A stretch of DNA of 64,000 nucleotides from Catonia carolina (taxonomy: Eukaryota; Arthropoda; Insecta; Hemiptera; Achilidae). Each line of letters starts with the position of its first letter. The stretch's first letter is position 1. Below, one piece after another: positions 21,971 to 32,660 of the stretch. Where the stretch lies: contig JAQMRL010000001.1 in NCBI GenBank assembly GCA_035578175.1, positions 435,946,045-436,010,044 on the forward strand. The letters run 5' to 3'. The position numbers were made by a program, and so were the translations under genes. Under the pieces are notes generated by a model. That model was not told the DNA's origin. It was given only the letters and a program-made list of their open reading frames with translations, and did no database searches.

Positions 21971-22260
21971 TAGTTTTCACTTTTCTCTTTGCGATAGTTT
22001 ACCTATTTCTTTATGCTCATTTATTGAACTAATTTCCAATAAAGTTAAAATATTTACATTGTGTTAATTAAAATATATTTTAAAGTAGTTATAGTTATAA
22101 AATAAATGTTATATACTTTTTTCTCTAGTACAAATATAGAAACATAATCTTAAAGTTTTTTAAAAATTTCTATTGTTATTAAAATAAAAATATTATATTG
22201 ATATTTTATATAAATGTAATTGAATTTATCATTTATTTTATGTATTTTTTTAAAATTCTG
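21971..22260. other. AT-rich spacer
   Basis: No supported feature. Confidence 0.4.
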
Positions 22261-22465
22261 TTTAACGCAATCTTTGTAACCTATTTTACTGTGGTAATTT
22301 AATTTAGTAATTTCTTTGTACTCCTATGCGCGGACAGACCTCTCTGTGATGAAGAGTTTTACGTATAAGTATATTTAGTTTAAATTATTGTATTTTTGTA
22401 CAGCATAATTTTGTTTAGTATTAAGTCGTTATATATATTTAACTAAATAAAATAAATAAATAAAT
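22261..22465 (+). mobile_element. Repeat-W copy 2, uninterrupted
   Basis: Collinear with 10831-10937 plus 11328-11465 and shows the site before SINE-Z insertion (TTTGTACTCCTATGCGCGGA). Ends in an AAATAAATAAAT tail. Confidence 0.65.
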
Positions 22466-22971
22466 ACTAAGAAAATAGGTGCCATTAAAATGCAATAATT
22501 TTTTAATATTACATCACGTTAAACCAACAGAAATATCAAAATTTGAAGATTAGTGTTCAGATCGGTAAAAAATAATTTTTTTTAATGCATAATCTGTTGT
22601 ATAACAATAAATGCAACTTATTAATTAGAATTAACACATGAAAAATTACAACCCACTGGTGTAATTAACAAATTATAACATTAAAACATATTATACTACT
22701 GCTCTTAGTTATTATTTACTATCAAAATTAAATAGTTTAAAAAAAAAAACAAATAAAAATAAAATAACCAAAACCTCCTTTAAAACTGAAAAAAAAAACA
22801 GAATGAGAAGTAATAAGTAATAAGCCATGATTCCAAAATGTATGTACACAGAACTTTACTGGAGATAATTAAAAATTTTCATTTAGTTAATAACACATTC
22901 ACACTCAAAAATGCCACCCATCTACAAAATATTAACATTATATTATTTACAATGTAAAATCACACTATCAG
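22466..22971. other. AT-rich; may include Jockey-d 3' UTR
   Basis: Lies 3' of the minus-strand Jockey-d fragment, so part may be its UTR. No boundary is visible. Confidence 0.35.
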
Positions 22972-23400
22972 AATCGCCCTGGAAGATACAGTACTGTAGC
23001 ACGGTTTAGTCTATGAACATCATTGCTGTTGTCTAAGAGATTCAGTGCCAAGTGATTTACGTGGTTGTTTAGACGTTTGATGTATTTACAACTGAAACTT
23101 CGTATTTCTTCTCGTACCGTCTGCACATCCATATCACGATGTATATCGGCGTTGTAATATACCACGATCCATTTAGTATGGTTTGCAGAGCTTTTGATTG
23201 AAACCGTTGCAGAATCTTGATGTTTGAAGTTATGCTGTGCCCTATAACTGAATCCCGTAGGTCCAAACCGGCTTCAGCATGGATTTGTACAAAAGTAGTT
23301 TGTTGTCAATCGAAAGCTGGGAACGCCTACCTACGAACCTCAGTTAGTTTTATCAAACTGCATGCCCAACGAATGCTACTTAAATTTCTCCAGAAGATAG
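22972..23400 (-). pseudogene. Jockey-d reverse transcriptase C-terminal fragment
   Basis: Minus-strand pieces in three frames read KLLLYKSMLKPVWTYGIQL, then LQRFQSKALQTILNGSWYIT, then RLNNHVNHLALNLLDN. Together they match the post-palm region of Jockey-clade LINE polymerases (RPIWTYGIQLWG, QRFQSK.LR.I..APWYV). The expected Trp of QLWGTA is a stop (TAG, plus strand 23242-23244), and at least one frameshift lies near 23160. The copy is dead and 5' truncated. Confidence 0.75.
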
Positions 23401-23860
23401 GTTATTAATGGCCTGTCCAAATAGATTCTACTAAAACTTTAAATCAAATGAAATATCTTATTTAGGAATTTTCATAGTAGTACATAATTTTAATAATAAA
23501 ACTAAAAAATATAAAATTATTGGCAACGTTTAGATAAGTATAATTTTTTTCAGGATTACCTAAATTGGTGAATAATTGTAATGATTCAAAATACAAAAAC
23601 TGTAGTTCAGTGCATAAAACAAAAAAGTAAAACAGTATTCCATAACTTGTAGTTTGTATAGAAAATATGAAATATAAATATCATAATAATTAACATTTGA
23701 AAAGAAGATTGTGTAAAATGTTATTTAATCAGAAAAACAAGAAAGTTGATTGGATTAAGTGAGGTAAATAATAAATTGTATTTGTACAGCTTTGCAACTA
23801 TGAATGGGCTCTTATAAAAGCCAGGTTTGCTTGTCGATAACATATAAGTTTCAGAGAAAG
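23401..23860. other. AT-rich spacer, nothing recognised
   Basis: No supported feature. Confidence 0.4.
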
Positions 23861-24130
23861 GAGTACGTACAGTGAAGGATATATTCCACTATTAGGAATA
23901 AGGATCAGTAGAGGATGAAGTTGCGCGCGCTTTCTATTTCGTGCAGAGAAAACCCACTACATCAGAGAGAAATGCAACCCGTCATTCTCTATTCACGAGC
24001 GAACGGATTGAGAAAGCGCCATTTTAATAGGGGAATCAGCTCTGAAGCTGATCTCTGACGAACCCCTCTGCTTTTACTTCTCACAAACTCTCATCCCCCC
24101 TTTAAAATCCTCCCGTCACTATACCCTCCA
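23861..24130. other. GC-richer unique island 2
   Basis: Contains GTTGCGCGCGC, short inverted CAGCTC..GAAGCTG pieces and C-rich sequence, without a long frame. It is not repeated in the window. Confidence 0.35.
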
Positions 24131-24948
24131 CCATGTAACAACTTTATTTATGCATCTCTCTACCATTATTGCTTAAATATATGTCAGAATCTATAAATTT
24201 TCATTAAATTGAAAGGAGTAATTTAGGTAACCTTGTTCCTAAGGGAATAAAACTCTCTCCCCATCGTGAAAACCGTCATTAATTTTGCACATAATCTGTT
24301 TGGTATAAGACGTACACATAATATTTAACATAAAGAATTAATTTCCCCCATAAATTATGTTACACTTCTTTAGAGTGGGGTTTTCAAAGTCTACATTTTC
24401 AGACGACATAAATTTAATGATCCTTACAACAATGTTGTAACTGTATAAGAGTAACCTACTGGTAACAATATGCATCGGATGTCTCATAAGTGGCTAGACA
24501 TAAATCAGATAAACGGCAGAATGGTAAAGAACTAAGGAATGTAGAACTTTTTCTTTGGGCGGCCATCTTGAATATACAACCATTCACAATAAGTTGTTTA
24601 CCCCAAGTACAAGAATAATAAAAACTATAGTAATTTTATAGTTTACGTTCGTTAGTGCCATCAATTGGTGTTTGTGTTTCAAAATTTATAATATTGTACA
24701 AACTCGTACTAATAAAATGGCCGAATAGATAATTGTTTTAGTTACAGTTTTTTTAGGGCTTGTTATAGTAGCATTGTTTTTATATTATTATTTAATATTT
24801 TGTAAGGTATAAATTTTTGATAAACTAGATTCATCTGGCTTTTTGCAGGGTAAGCTCTTTAAGTAAGCTTGTGGTAGTGTTATATTTTATTTTTAATGTA
24901 ATAAAAAAATCAATTAACTCGTTTTTCTTTATAACAGCGTAAGGTTTT
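24131..24948. other. AT-rich spacer, nothing recognised
   Basis: No supported feature. Confidence 0.4.
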
Positions 24949-25759
24949 ACTTTCTCTTGCCTATATGAATACATAGGAAGGAAAGTACCTAAGTATTGTT
25001 CTCATGTCGATTTTTCGAAATCGAGTTTTCACCGGATCTACACATTTTCAGACCCCCTGAACCCAAAAACATGTTTTTAGCGATTGGTCTGTGTGTGTGT
25101 GTGTGTGTGTGTGTGTCTGTGTCTGTGTTTACAGAATATCTCAAGAACGGAACATTGTACGAAATTGGAACTTGAAATTTAAGTTACATACCACTACCGG
25201 ACCCGACACGAACATTTTTGTCAAAATCGGTCAACCGGAAGTAGTAGTTTATTCGTGTAATTTTTCACTTTTTTGCGATTTTCTTTGCGGCTTTAATACG
25301 CATTGTAGCGCAAAAATGTAACAAAAGTTGTAGAAAATTAAAAATCCTACAACTTTTATAAATTAATATTTGTTCGTGTAACGCTTAGTTTAGCGGTAAT
25401 TAGCGATTTTATTTTTTTCTTACGAAACGAGTAAAAAATCGATTTTTTTAAATTTTAGCCTTATGCATTTTACAACAATGGTGTATATAATCAAATTTAT
25501 AGGAAATCAAAAGATCAACAACTTTTTTTTTTGGATTGTTTTTCTCTACAGAGCCTAGTTCAGCATGAACGAGTGATTATCTGTATTTTAAGCCAATCTG
25601 ATTGATTTTCATTTTGCGTCCTTCACTCATGACTAAAATCAGATTAGGTTTTATTTGAGGTTAGTTTTTTGTTTATTTCTAATGCTTTATTACTTACACT
25701 AGGTTATTTTGGTCATTACTTGCATTGGCAAGAGAAAGTCGTGTGAGTGTTTCACACCA
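24949..25759 (+). mobile_element. Repeat-Q copy 2 with TG microsatellite
   Basis: Starts ACTTTCTCTTGCCTATATGA and ends GGCAAGAGAAAGTCGTGTGA plus TTTCACACCA, giving a 13-base terminal inverted repeat. A (TG)n tract sits at 25091-25114 right after GCGATTGGTC. Internal hairpins such as CTACAACTTTTAT recur. No protein is encoded; the 25091-25321 frame starts in the TG tract. Confidence 0.75.
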
Positions 25760-26569
25760 AATTTTTATCATTAGTAATAATAGCATAGAACGTTTAAAAT
25801 AAACTAGTTTATCGCTCGTTCCGATTTCCTGTCACTGCTTGCTTTTTCTATGACTTCATGATGTTCCTTATGATAACAGCATTAGTAGGTTTCCGAAAAG
25901 TTTTGTCTTGTTTTTTAATACTACAATTAAATGTATGTTATATAACTACTTACAGTTATTAACCATTAAGTTTTTAACGTTTACTTTTATGTGGAAAATT
26001 GCGTTAGCATATTTAAACTTCCTCAAAAAAGAGATGAAATATAAAAACATTTTGACGTTCTTCTTAATTAGAACACTATATGCCTACTAGAATGACGGTT
26101 TTCACTTTCATATGCTTAAAGTTTCTGTTTCTCTGCTTACTGTATGACTTGACAAAATATTTATTTTGTTTATTATGTTTACCCAACCGAATGGTTCAAG
26201 CGCTCTAAAATTCTACCCAAAGGAACATACGTTTTAATAAAGCTGCCTACAAAATTAAACAAGAATTACTAAATAAACTCTTGTTATTAGCCAGTTATAA
26301 TAATGGTACTTGTTTTTCATGAAGTTTACTTGAGTTTTTAGTTTAAAGCAAATTGGTAATTGTTCCATGAACATAGTTTAAAATTTAAGAATATCTGTAA
26401 CTGTATAATTTTAAAAAATATGAATGATAAATATACTCGTTTATTATTTCTCAATACACATATTTTATGATGTATAAATATAAGTATATTATATTATATT
26501 AGTATAAAATAATATTTATTTGATTATAATATTAATATAAAGGACACTAATTTATAATAAAGGAGTAAC
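25760..26569. other. AT-rich spacer, nothing recognised
   Basis: The 25908-26090 frame has no motif. Confidence 0.4.
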
Positions 26570-26930
26570 TGAGACGATGAGGAAAAAGAGAATATCATAC
26601 CTCGGTCACATATTGAGATATCCAGAAAATAGATATGTCAAACAGATATTGAATTTCTGTTGTGGACTCGCTCTCAAACCGGTATGGATGAGAGAAATAA
26701 ATGAAGATTCTGGAGGAGATGGAATTAAAAATTGAAGACCTCGAAAATAAATCCGAAAAATTAAACATCATTAAAAGCTTTAAATTTGCACCTCCTCCAA
26801 CTAAACAATATAAAACGAGTGTCGTATCAGATGAAGTGAGACTGGCCCGATCGCTTAGAATGAGAGCCTACTGGGAGAAGAGAAAACAACGTAAGACTAA
26901 ATAAATGTTAAACTAACTTAAAGTGATCCA
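26570..26930 (+). pseudogene. LINE-E-type 3' end, reverse transcriptase C-terminus
   Basis: Reads KRISYLGHILRYPENRYVKQ (26580-26645), the YLGHILR block of LINE polymerases. A broken segment follows, then the family C-terminus TSVVSDEVRLARSLRMRAYW in 26701-26904. The UTR AAGTGATCCAGTGTGGTCT matches the other LINE-E copies. Stops lie between the pieces. Confidence 0.65.
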
Positions 26931-26984
26931 GTGTGGTCTTACAAGTAAAAAAAGGACAATAAACAGATAAGAATATCTTACTGT

Positions 26985-27215
26985 ATTTAGAATGTCACCG
27001 GACCGATTACATTTGAATGAACCGAGAGTGCATGAGGAGTCGAGAGACCGAGGAAGAGATGGACGCCGAAACAGGCTCACTTACAGCCTAATCCAAGATG
27101 GCCGACAACGACGGTAAGAAATATATATGTTTTTATAAAAGTCAGTCTCGGTTATTACATACCATGAACATTGTTGGTCGAGTGAACTAGCCCAAAAATT
27201 ATTATTATAATAACA
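26985..27215 (+). pseudogene. Probable LINE C-terminus and TAA-type tail
   Basis: A short frame ESRDRGRDGRRNRLTYSLIQ resembles the (D)RxRWRR..ADP end of LINE polymerases. It is followed by TTGGTCGAGTGAAC and an ATT/TAA-rich tail, like the 39205-39260 LINE-E tail. An AAGATGGCC start followed by G|GTAAGA (27098-27120) also mimics a first exon, which I judge less likely. Confidence 0.4.
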
Positions 27216-27870
27216 ATGTAAAATTAATATATTCAATTTTTGTAAGGACTTGAAAAATGTTAATTTTATTTTAATATTTTGTAAATCTTTACAATCGTAA
27301 AACGTAAAAAAATTAGCTAACGGTAAAAAAAATGTTTAAATTGATATGAACATTTTTCATTTTATATCAAGTAATTGTATTAAGCTGTCTAATGAGAACA
27401 AGGTTTACACAGTCCACTGATGCGAATAATAAGCCTCCTCGAAGCGCCAGCACAACTTCCAGTAAATTGTTACGGGCCTATTTTAGTATTTTTTTATCAT
27501 CCATTTTCTAAAGCTCTGTATTACTTTGCTTAATGGAATTACTCATTTTACCTTGTAAAGTATTGATTATTTTCGCTATTCCAATCTGTTTTAAAGGTCT
27601 CATTACATTTCTACTTTGCAAGTTAATGTATGAAAAATTACGTTGAATTTCTCAGTTTAATTGCAACAAATAAAGTATTTCTTCATTGAAAAAAGTATTT
27701 ATTTACCAATTAGGATCAATATAAGTGCGTTTATTTTTTACGTTTTTAATGACGGTTTTGTTGGATAAAATACGAAATTGGTAGAATAAATGGTGTATGA
27801 AAACAAATTAAACAAAAAGTACACACGTAAAATTCATTCTAGGAAATGACACGCTCCTACCAGTTTTTAT
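27216..27870. other. AT-rich spacer, nothing recognised
   Basis: No supported feature. Confidence 0.4.
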
Positions 27871-28065
27871 AAAACAAAACACACAGGCACCTAAAGCAGA
27901 CTCCATTGGATACCTTGGTATAGCCTACATCTTGAAAAACGACTGAATTGGAAAACACTCATACAGAATAAAAAAAACTGAACAAAAACATTGAAACTTC
28001 GAATCCGCTCCAAGAGAAAAGTAAAGGCTACGAACACAGTATAGCTAAACTAAATGTCCACTAAA
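27871..28065 (+). pseudogene. Jockey-type reverse transcriptase fragment
   Basis: Two frames together read PKADSIGYLGI and LHLEKRLNWKTLIQNKK, the YLGLHLDRRLNWKTHI signature of Jockey polymerases. There is one frameshift near 27928. The fragment has no recognisable ends. Confidence 0.6.
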
Positions 28066-28745
28066 TTCAGCCAATTAGAGAAGACGTTATTTTCTTTTAT
28101 ATAAGTTTCCATTGATACAGCCAATCAGAAAAATTACTACTTTACCCATAATAAGTATGTTCGTTCAACAGTTACAATGGCGAGTGCAACTTGCGTTACC
28201 CGCATCTAATATTTACCGCAGAAAATCTTATTTACACTCATAATAAAAATAATTTCCTTCAAAACCCCAACGTTAAACGCAAAAATCAAGGCTCTTCTAT
28301 TGTTACATAAGGCTTCAAGAAAGTAAGCCAATACCAAAAGGATTTGTTTTACTTTGGACCTAAGCTACACAATCTTCTTCCCTTACACCTTAAACATATA
28401 TCGGACATCATTAAGTAAAAGAAGCCTAATCGTATAATAAAGAAAAATTGAAAGAGAATCGATTAACATTAGGTAAGTGTTACTGTTCTTGGACTTCGAC
28501 AAAGACATATCGACGACTCCGCATGAGGTGATAATATGTTTTGCTTGAACGATGAAACGCTATTGTCATAACCACGTGGTAAGCTTTCGTTTGTTAGCTT
28601 GTCCAACAGAACAACACATAACAGCTCTTTTGAGGGCCAAATACTTAATTCGGTTTAGGAACGGCGTATTATCTGTTATTACCGTCATCCGATACAGTAA
28701 TTATTCGCATTATAATTATTTATCCATTATTATTTATATTCATCA
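28066..28745. other. AT-rich spacer, nothing recognised
   Basis: The frame at 28552-28764 has no motif and runs into FB-B. Confidence 0.4.
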
Positions 28746-29019
28746 TACGAGATGTGGTTATTAAATAACGAGACTGACGTTGCAAACAATTTTATTTAAA
28801 TTTTATACATAATCACTTATTGTCACCTTCAATATACACTCTATCTCTATCCCTATAACGCTCCATGCGAATTTTCCATTGTTGGAAACAGTGCTGGAAG
28901 TCATCTTCTGTCAGCTCCTTCAGCACACGTGCCGCTTTCTCTTTTACAGCTTCCATAGACTCAAATCTTGTCCCTTTTAATGCAGATTTCACCTTAGAGA
29001 ACAGGTAGAAGATTATTAT

Positions 29020-29636
29020 CTTCTAGCATGTGATGAAACGTGGTTGTTTACTTATGATCCGGAAAAGAAGCCCTAATCCATGCACTGGAAGAGCCGAACT
29101 TTACCGAGAGCCAAAAAAGCTCGAATGAGCAAGTCAAAATTTAAAGCAATGATGATTGTCTTTTTTATATTCATGGGATTGTGTACCTTCACTGGGTTCC
29201 TGAAGGTCAATCAATTAATCAATATTACTACCTGGAGGTAGTAATATTGATACTACCTTGAGTACTACCTTGAGGTGGATAAAACACCCCAAAATGTGGA
29301 AGGACAAATCAATGGTTCTCCACCAAGACAATGCGCCAGCTCATTTCGCGTTAACTGTCAAGAGGTTCCAAGCCAAGTACAGCATCTCAGTGTTAGAACA
29401 TTCACCTTATTCACCAGATCTTGCATCATATGTTATTATCTTGTACCTGTTCCCTAAGGTGAAATCTGCATTAAAAGGGACAAGATTTGAGTCTGTGGAA
29501 GCTGTAAAAGAGAAAGCGGCATGTGTCCTGAAGGAGCTGGCAGAAAATGACTTCCAGCACTGTTTCCAACAATGGAAAATTCGCATGGAGCAATGTAGGG
29601 ATAGAGAAGGAGTGTATATTGAAGGTGACAATAAGT
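29020..29636 (+). pseudogene. Mariner transposase catalytic-domain remnant in FB-B
   Basis: The first catalytic block ACDETW lies near 29030. The second, VLHQDNAPAHFA, is near 29310-29345. Then comes SVLEHSPYSPDLA near 29390-29425. The third catalytic Asp region, normally PCDFYLF, is altered to SYVIILYLF, so the DD34D triad is broken. The C-terminus KVKSALKGTRFESVEAVKEK to the stop at 29636 is intact. A rearrangement disrupts the 29220-29280 segment. This is not an active enzyme. Confidence 0.8.
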
Positions 29637-29662
29637 GATTATGTATAAAATAAAAATACAAT

Positions 29663-29942
29663 ATTGAAAAATTGAAAAATCCCGATGGATGGCTCAAAGA
29701 GATAAAAACAGACTGCAACAAACTCCAGATAACGGAGACGGACATCATACAAAGAACACCTCTCAGACATAAACTCAAACTAGTGCTCCAGGAAGAGGAC
29801 AGTAAAAGATCAAGACCTAAATGGTCGGAAGAACGAAAACGTGACTTTTCCAAGAAAATGAAGGAATACTGGGCGAAGAGGAAAGCACAGAAGAAAAACT
29901 GAGAAATCGCGGTCCTTTGTAGGCCATAATGTAAATAATAAT
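29663..29942 (+). pseudogene. LINE-E 3' fragment inserted into FB-B
   Basis: Flanked by a perfect 14-base duplication AATAAAAATACAAT (29649-29662 and 29943-29956) in the 3' UTR of the mariner. An open frame to 29902 ends RPKWSEERKRDFSKKMKEYW plus AKRKAQKKN, the LINE-E C-terminus. The tail is (TAA)n. The intact frame and exact duplication suggest a recent insertion. Confidence 0.85.
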
Positions 29943-30028
29943 AATAAAAATACAATTTTTTACAGCGTTAGTCTCGTTATTTAATAGCCACACCTCATAT
30001 AACATCTACATTATAATAGTAATTAAAT

Positions 30029-30070
<42 letters not shown>

Positions 30071-30083
30071 TAATAATAATAAT
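30029..30083. repeat. AAT microsatellite
   Basis: (AAT)n immediately beyond FB-B. Confidence 0.9.
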
Positions 30084-30517
30084 ATTCTAATTATAATAAT
30101 ATTAAATGTAAAATAGGTGATGAAGTAAATAACAACAAATTTATCTTCAAGGAACACGGTATCCATTAATTGTATCCATTAATGTATATTTGAATAAATT
30201 TAAATGTGACAAAATATTATTCTCGTAAACAAAATAGTAGTACCATATATTATATTTTATTACATAACCTGCAAGAAATTCTAAATTATTAACGTTTGCA
30301 CCATCTGCTCTTACATGTGAGACTTCTACGTGTGGATACATTAGATTAATAGAAGGATGAGAAAACTTGTTATCTTTAATATGGTAGCTGTATGAAATTT
30401 GTAAATTTAGAAATAATTAATTGCTTTTGTTTCTAACAAAATCGTTACAAATTCTGGCCTATATTGGAGAGAATATTTGGATCTTGTCAAAATTTTAGCT
30501 AATGAAACTTAAAAATC
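30084..30517. other. AT-rich spacer, nothing recognised
   Basis: No supported feature. Confidence 0.4.
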
Positions 30518-31534
30518 GCTGTGAAGCACTCACGTGACTTTCTCTTGCCAATGTAGACCAATATAATAAAAATTTAATCTATGTTTAATGATGAATGAAT
30601 GACGCAAAATAAAAATCAATATCTGTAAATACGGAAACGCATTTTTCCGATAACCTAGGCTCTGTAGAAAAAAGTGTTTAAAATAAATGAGTAGATTTTT
30701 GTCATGAATTGTTACCAAGGTCACAATGTTATAGACACCTCGTTTTTACAGATTTTATTCAGAAAATCATTAATTGGCTCTAAACTAAACATTGTAGAAA
30801 TAAATTTTGAAAATATAAGTTGTAGGGTTTTTGTTTCCTACAACTTTATTACTATACTTTTACCCTAAAATGCTGATTAAAGACGCAATCTTAAAAAAAA
30901 ACAATTAAACGCCTCCGTAGCGCAGTGATTAGCGTATTGGCTTGCCACGTGGAGGACACCTGTTCGATTCCCGGCCAGAGTCTGAAAATTTTGACATGTC
31001 AAATCCCACAGTTAATGTTTCATAAACCGCTGTAGTTGCTAATGGCCAAGCGTTAATCCAACTTTAATTATGTAAATAAATTTAAAAAAAAATTATAAAA
31101 CATTTTTTTTGAAAACCAGGAGAGCACAGACCCCCATTAATTTTAGCAGACATACACTGTCTTATAGAGCCTAAAGATATAGTAAATATTTTAAAAAATT
31201 GTAGAACCCTTTTTAAGAATATTGCAAAAAAGTGAAAAATTGCACGAATAACTTCAGATTGACTGATTTTGATGAAAATGTTCATGTCAGATCCCTGGTG
31301 GCACCTACGGTAATTTCAAAGCTTTAACTTCGTACGCTATTTCGTTCTTGAGATATTTCGTTCTCTCCCATACGCACACATACACACACACTCAGACCAA
31401 TCGCTAAAATCAAGTTTTTTGGGTTTTGGGATTAAAAACGTGTATTTTCGGTGAAGAATTGATTTTGATAAATTGACGTGAAAACAATTCTTTCCTTCCC
31501 TATACGTATCTACTCATGAAGAACAAGAGAAAGT
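30518..31534 (-). mobile_element. Repeat-Q copy 3, holds a SINE-1
   Basis: Reverse-complement family sequence from GCTGTGAAGCACTCACGTGA plus CTTTCTCTTGCC to AAGAGAAAGT at 31525-31534. The TG tract appears as an AC-rich stretch near 31369-31395. It is interrupted by SINE-1 at 30911-31090. Confidence 0.7.
30911..31090 (+). mobile_element. SINE-1 copy (tRNA-headed)
   Basis: Head GCCTCCGTAGCGCAGTGATT with A box, and B box TGTTCGATTCCCGG (about 30961-30974). The body TCTGAAAATTTTGACATGTC and a tail ending in AAATAAATTTAAAA follow. It is similar to 43751-43921 and 34352-34530 (reverse). Confidence 0.8.
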
Positions 31535-31883
31535 AAAAATAAGATTTTAACCCATTATGGGCATTATAGTATCTTTCATTCGTATTAATCTTATATGTAA
31601 ATTAAATAGATCATTTATTTTCTATAAGGTAGGCCTGCACTATTTTCTATAAACCACTGTAATTTTTTTGTGTAACCTTTCGTGTATATTTATATTACTA
31701 AAAGATAAAGTTTTAAATTAAAGTTTAAAATAACCTTTAGTTTACTCTTTGTCGACAAACGTATCCATAGTTATTTTTAATTAATCCAATAACACCGCTC
31801 TACCACGGTCTCAAACTAATGAAATACGTAAAAAATTTAATTTAGAATATCGCTATTTTATTTTTGGTAAAATCATAGTATAC
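31535..31883. other. AT-rich spacer, nothing recognised
   Basis: No supported feature. Confidence 0.4.
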
Positions 31884-32656
31884 TGTAACAATATCGAAGA
31901 AGAGCATGGTTTGCGAAATTTCTAGTAAAATGTTAAATTGTTCATAAAATGGTAAAGAGTAGATAATAGAGTGAAAAAGTAACAATAGGACAATAGTAAC
32001 AATAAAAGTTTACCTATTTATAAAAGGTTATTGTTGTACAACTATTTATGAAAAGGTCGGTCTGTAACAACTTTTATTCTATTTACAATAAGATCTGTTG
32101 TTATCTTGTTTACAATAAATTTTTCTAGCACTCATTTATAAAGGGTTTTTTGTACTTTATTATTTGTATCGAAGTTCGGTGTTTTTCGGGAAGATTCTTT
32201 TTTTGATTCACTATATAAATAGACCCCCGAGCGCGGTCAGAGAGTTAGTATTCGTTTGATCTTTGACGAGTGGCTATCGGGCGTAGTGCAGAAACGTTCT
32301 GGGCATTGTGTTGGTCAACGATTGTTATACTGTCTTTGTGTGTGTGTGTGTGTGTTTATTGTGTAAAGTTATTGTGTAGGTGTATTAAAATCAGTTTTTG
32401 TGTATTCAGTTTCATTTTGTATGTGTATTCTATGAAATTTATTGTAAGTAGTGCTAAGTAAATTATTAAATTATTTATTGTTTATTTTTTATTTTAAGTA
32501 AATTTTTAAATTATTAATTGTATAACTTCATTATAATTAGTTTATTATTTATTCTGTAAATCTTTTAGTGTAATAAATATTTGTAATTGTAAACTTTAGT
32601 GTATTAATTATTTAATAACCTAGATCCCGAAACGGACCTTAGCGATATGTGTCACA
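31884..32656 (+). mobile_element. LTR-L copy 2: solo LTR
   Basis: 773 bp, beginning TGTAACAATATCGAAGAAGA and ending GATATGTGTCACA, so TG..CA ends. The flanking ATAC at 31880-31883 and 32657-32660 is a 4-base duplication. No internal region or second LTR follows, which is the usual product of recombination between LTRs. The target size suits a Ty3/gypsy-like element, but no coding region is available to confirm this. Confidence 0.8.
32212..32241 (+). promoter_or_regulatory. Solo LTR TATA box and initiator
   Basis: TATATAA at 32212-32218 and TCAGA at 32237-32241, spaced as in LTR-L copy 1. The third copy (63493 onward) has lost the TATA motif. Confidence 0.55.
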
Positions 32657-32660
32657 ATAC

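Larger units (their letters stand above)
28748..29997. mobile_element. FB-B: foldback mariner with two 3' ends and a nested LINE-E
   Basis: TA flanks at 28746-28747 and 29998-29999. The left arm 28748-29010 is the inverted 3' end and the right arm about 29441-29997 is the native 3' end, interrupted by LINE-E. Plus-strand transposase sequence from the first catalytic Asp onward lies between. The junction TAGAAGAT-TATT-ATCTTCTA (29006-29025) equals that of FB-A in the opposite orientation, so both descend from one rearranged element. A second small snap-back lies at 29220-29249. Confidence 0.9.

Noticed and set aside
25091..25321. Cys/Val-rich frame beginning in a TG repeat (also 37102-37368, 58879-59091 and 59756-60133)
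   Set aside because: These frames exist only because of the (TG)n tract inside repeat-Q and are not conserved outside it.
27098..27120. AAGATGGCC start codon followed by a GTAAGA donor, resembling a first coding exon
   Set aside because: The surrounding frame reads like a LINE C-terminus and the downstream tail matches LINE-E, so a transposon origin is more likely.
29407..29955. 182-codon minus-strand frame as a gene
   Set aside because: It is antisense to the mariner C-terminus and the nested LINE-E, both recognisable on the plus strand.
30911..30980. tRNA-like sequence that could be a tRNA gene (also 34041-34110, 34456-34530, 39806-39880 and 43751-43820)
   Set aside because: Each is followed by the same non-tRNA body and a LINE-like tail, so they are SINE heads; cloverleaf pairing is incomplete.
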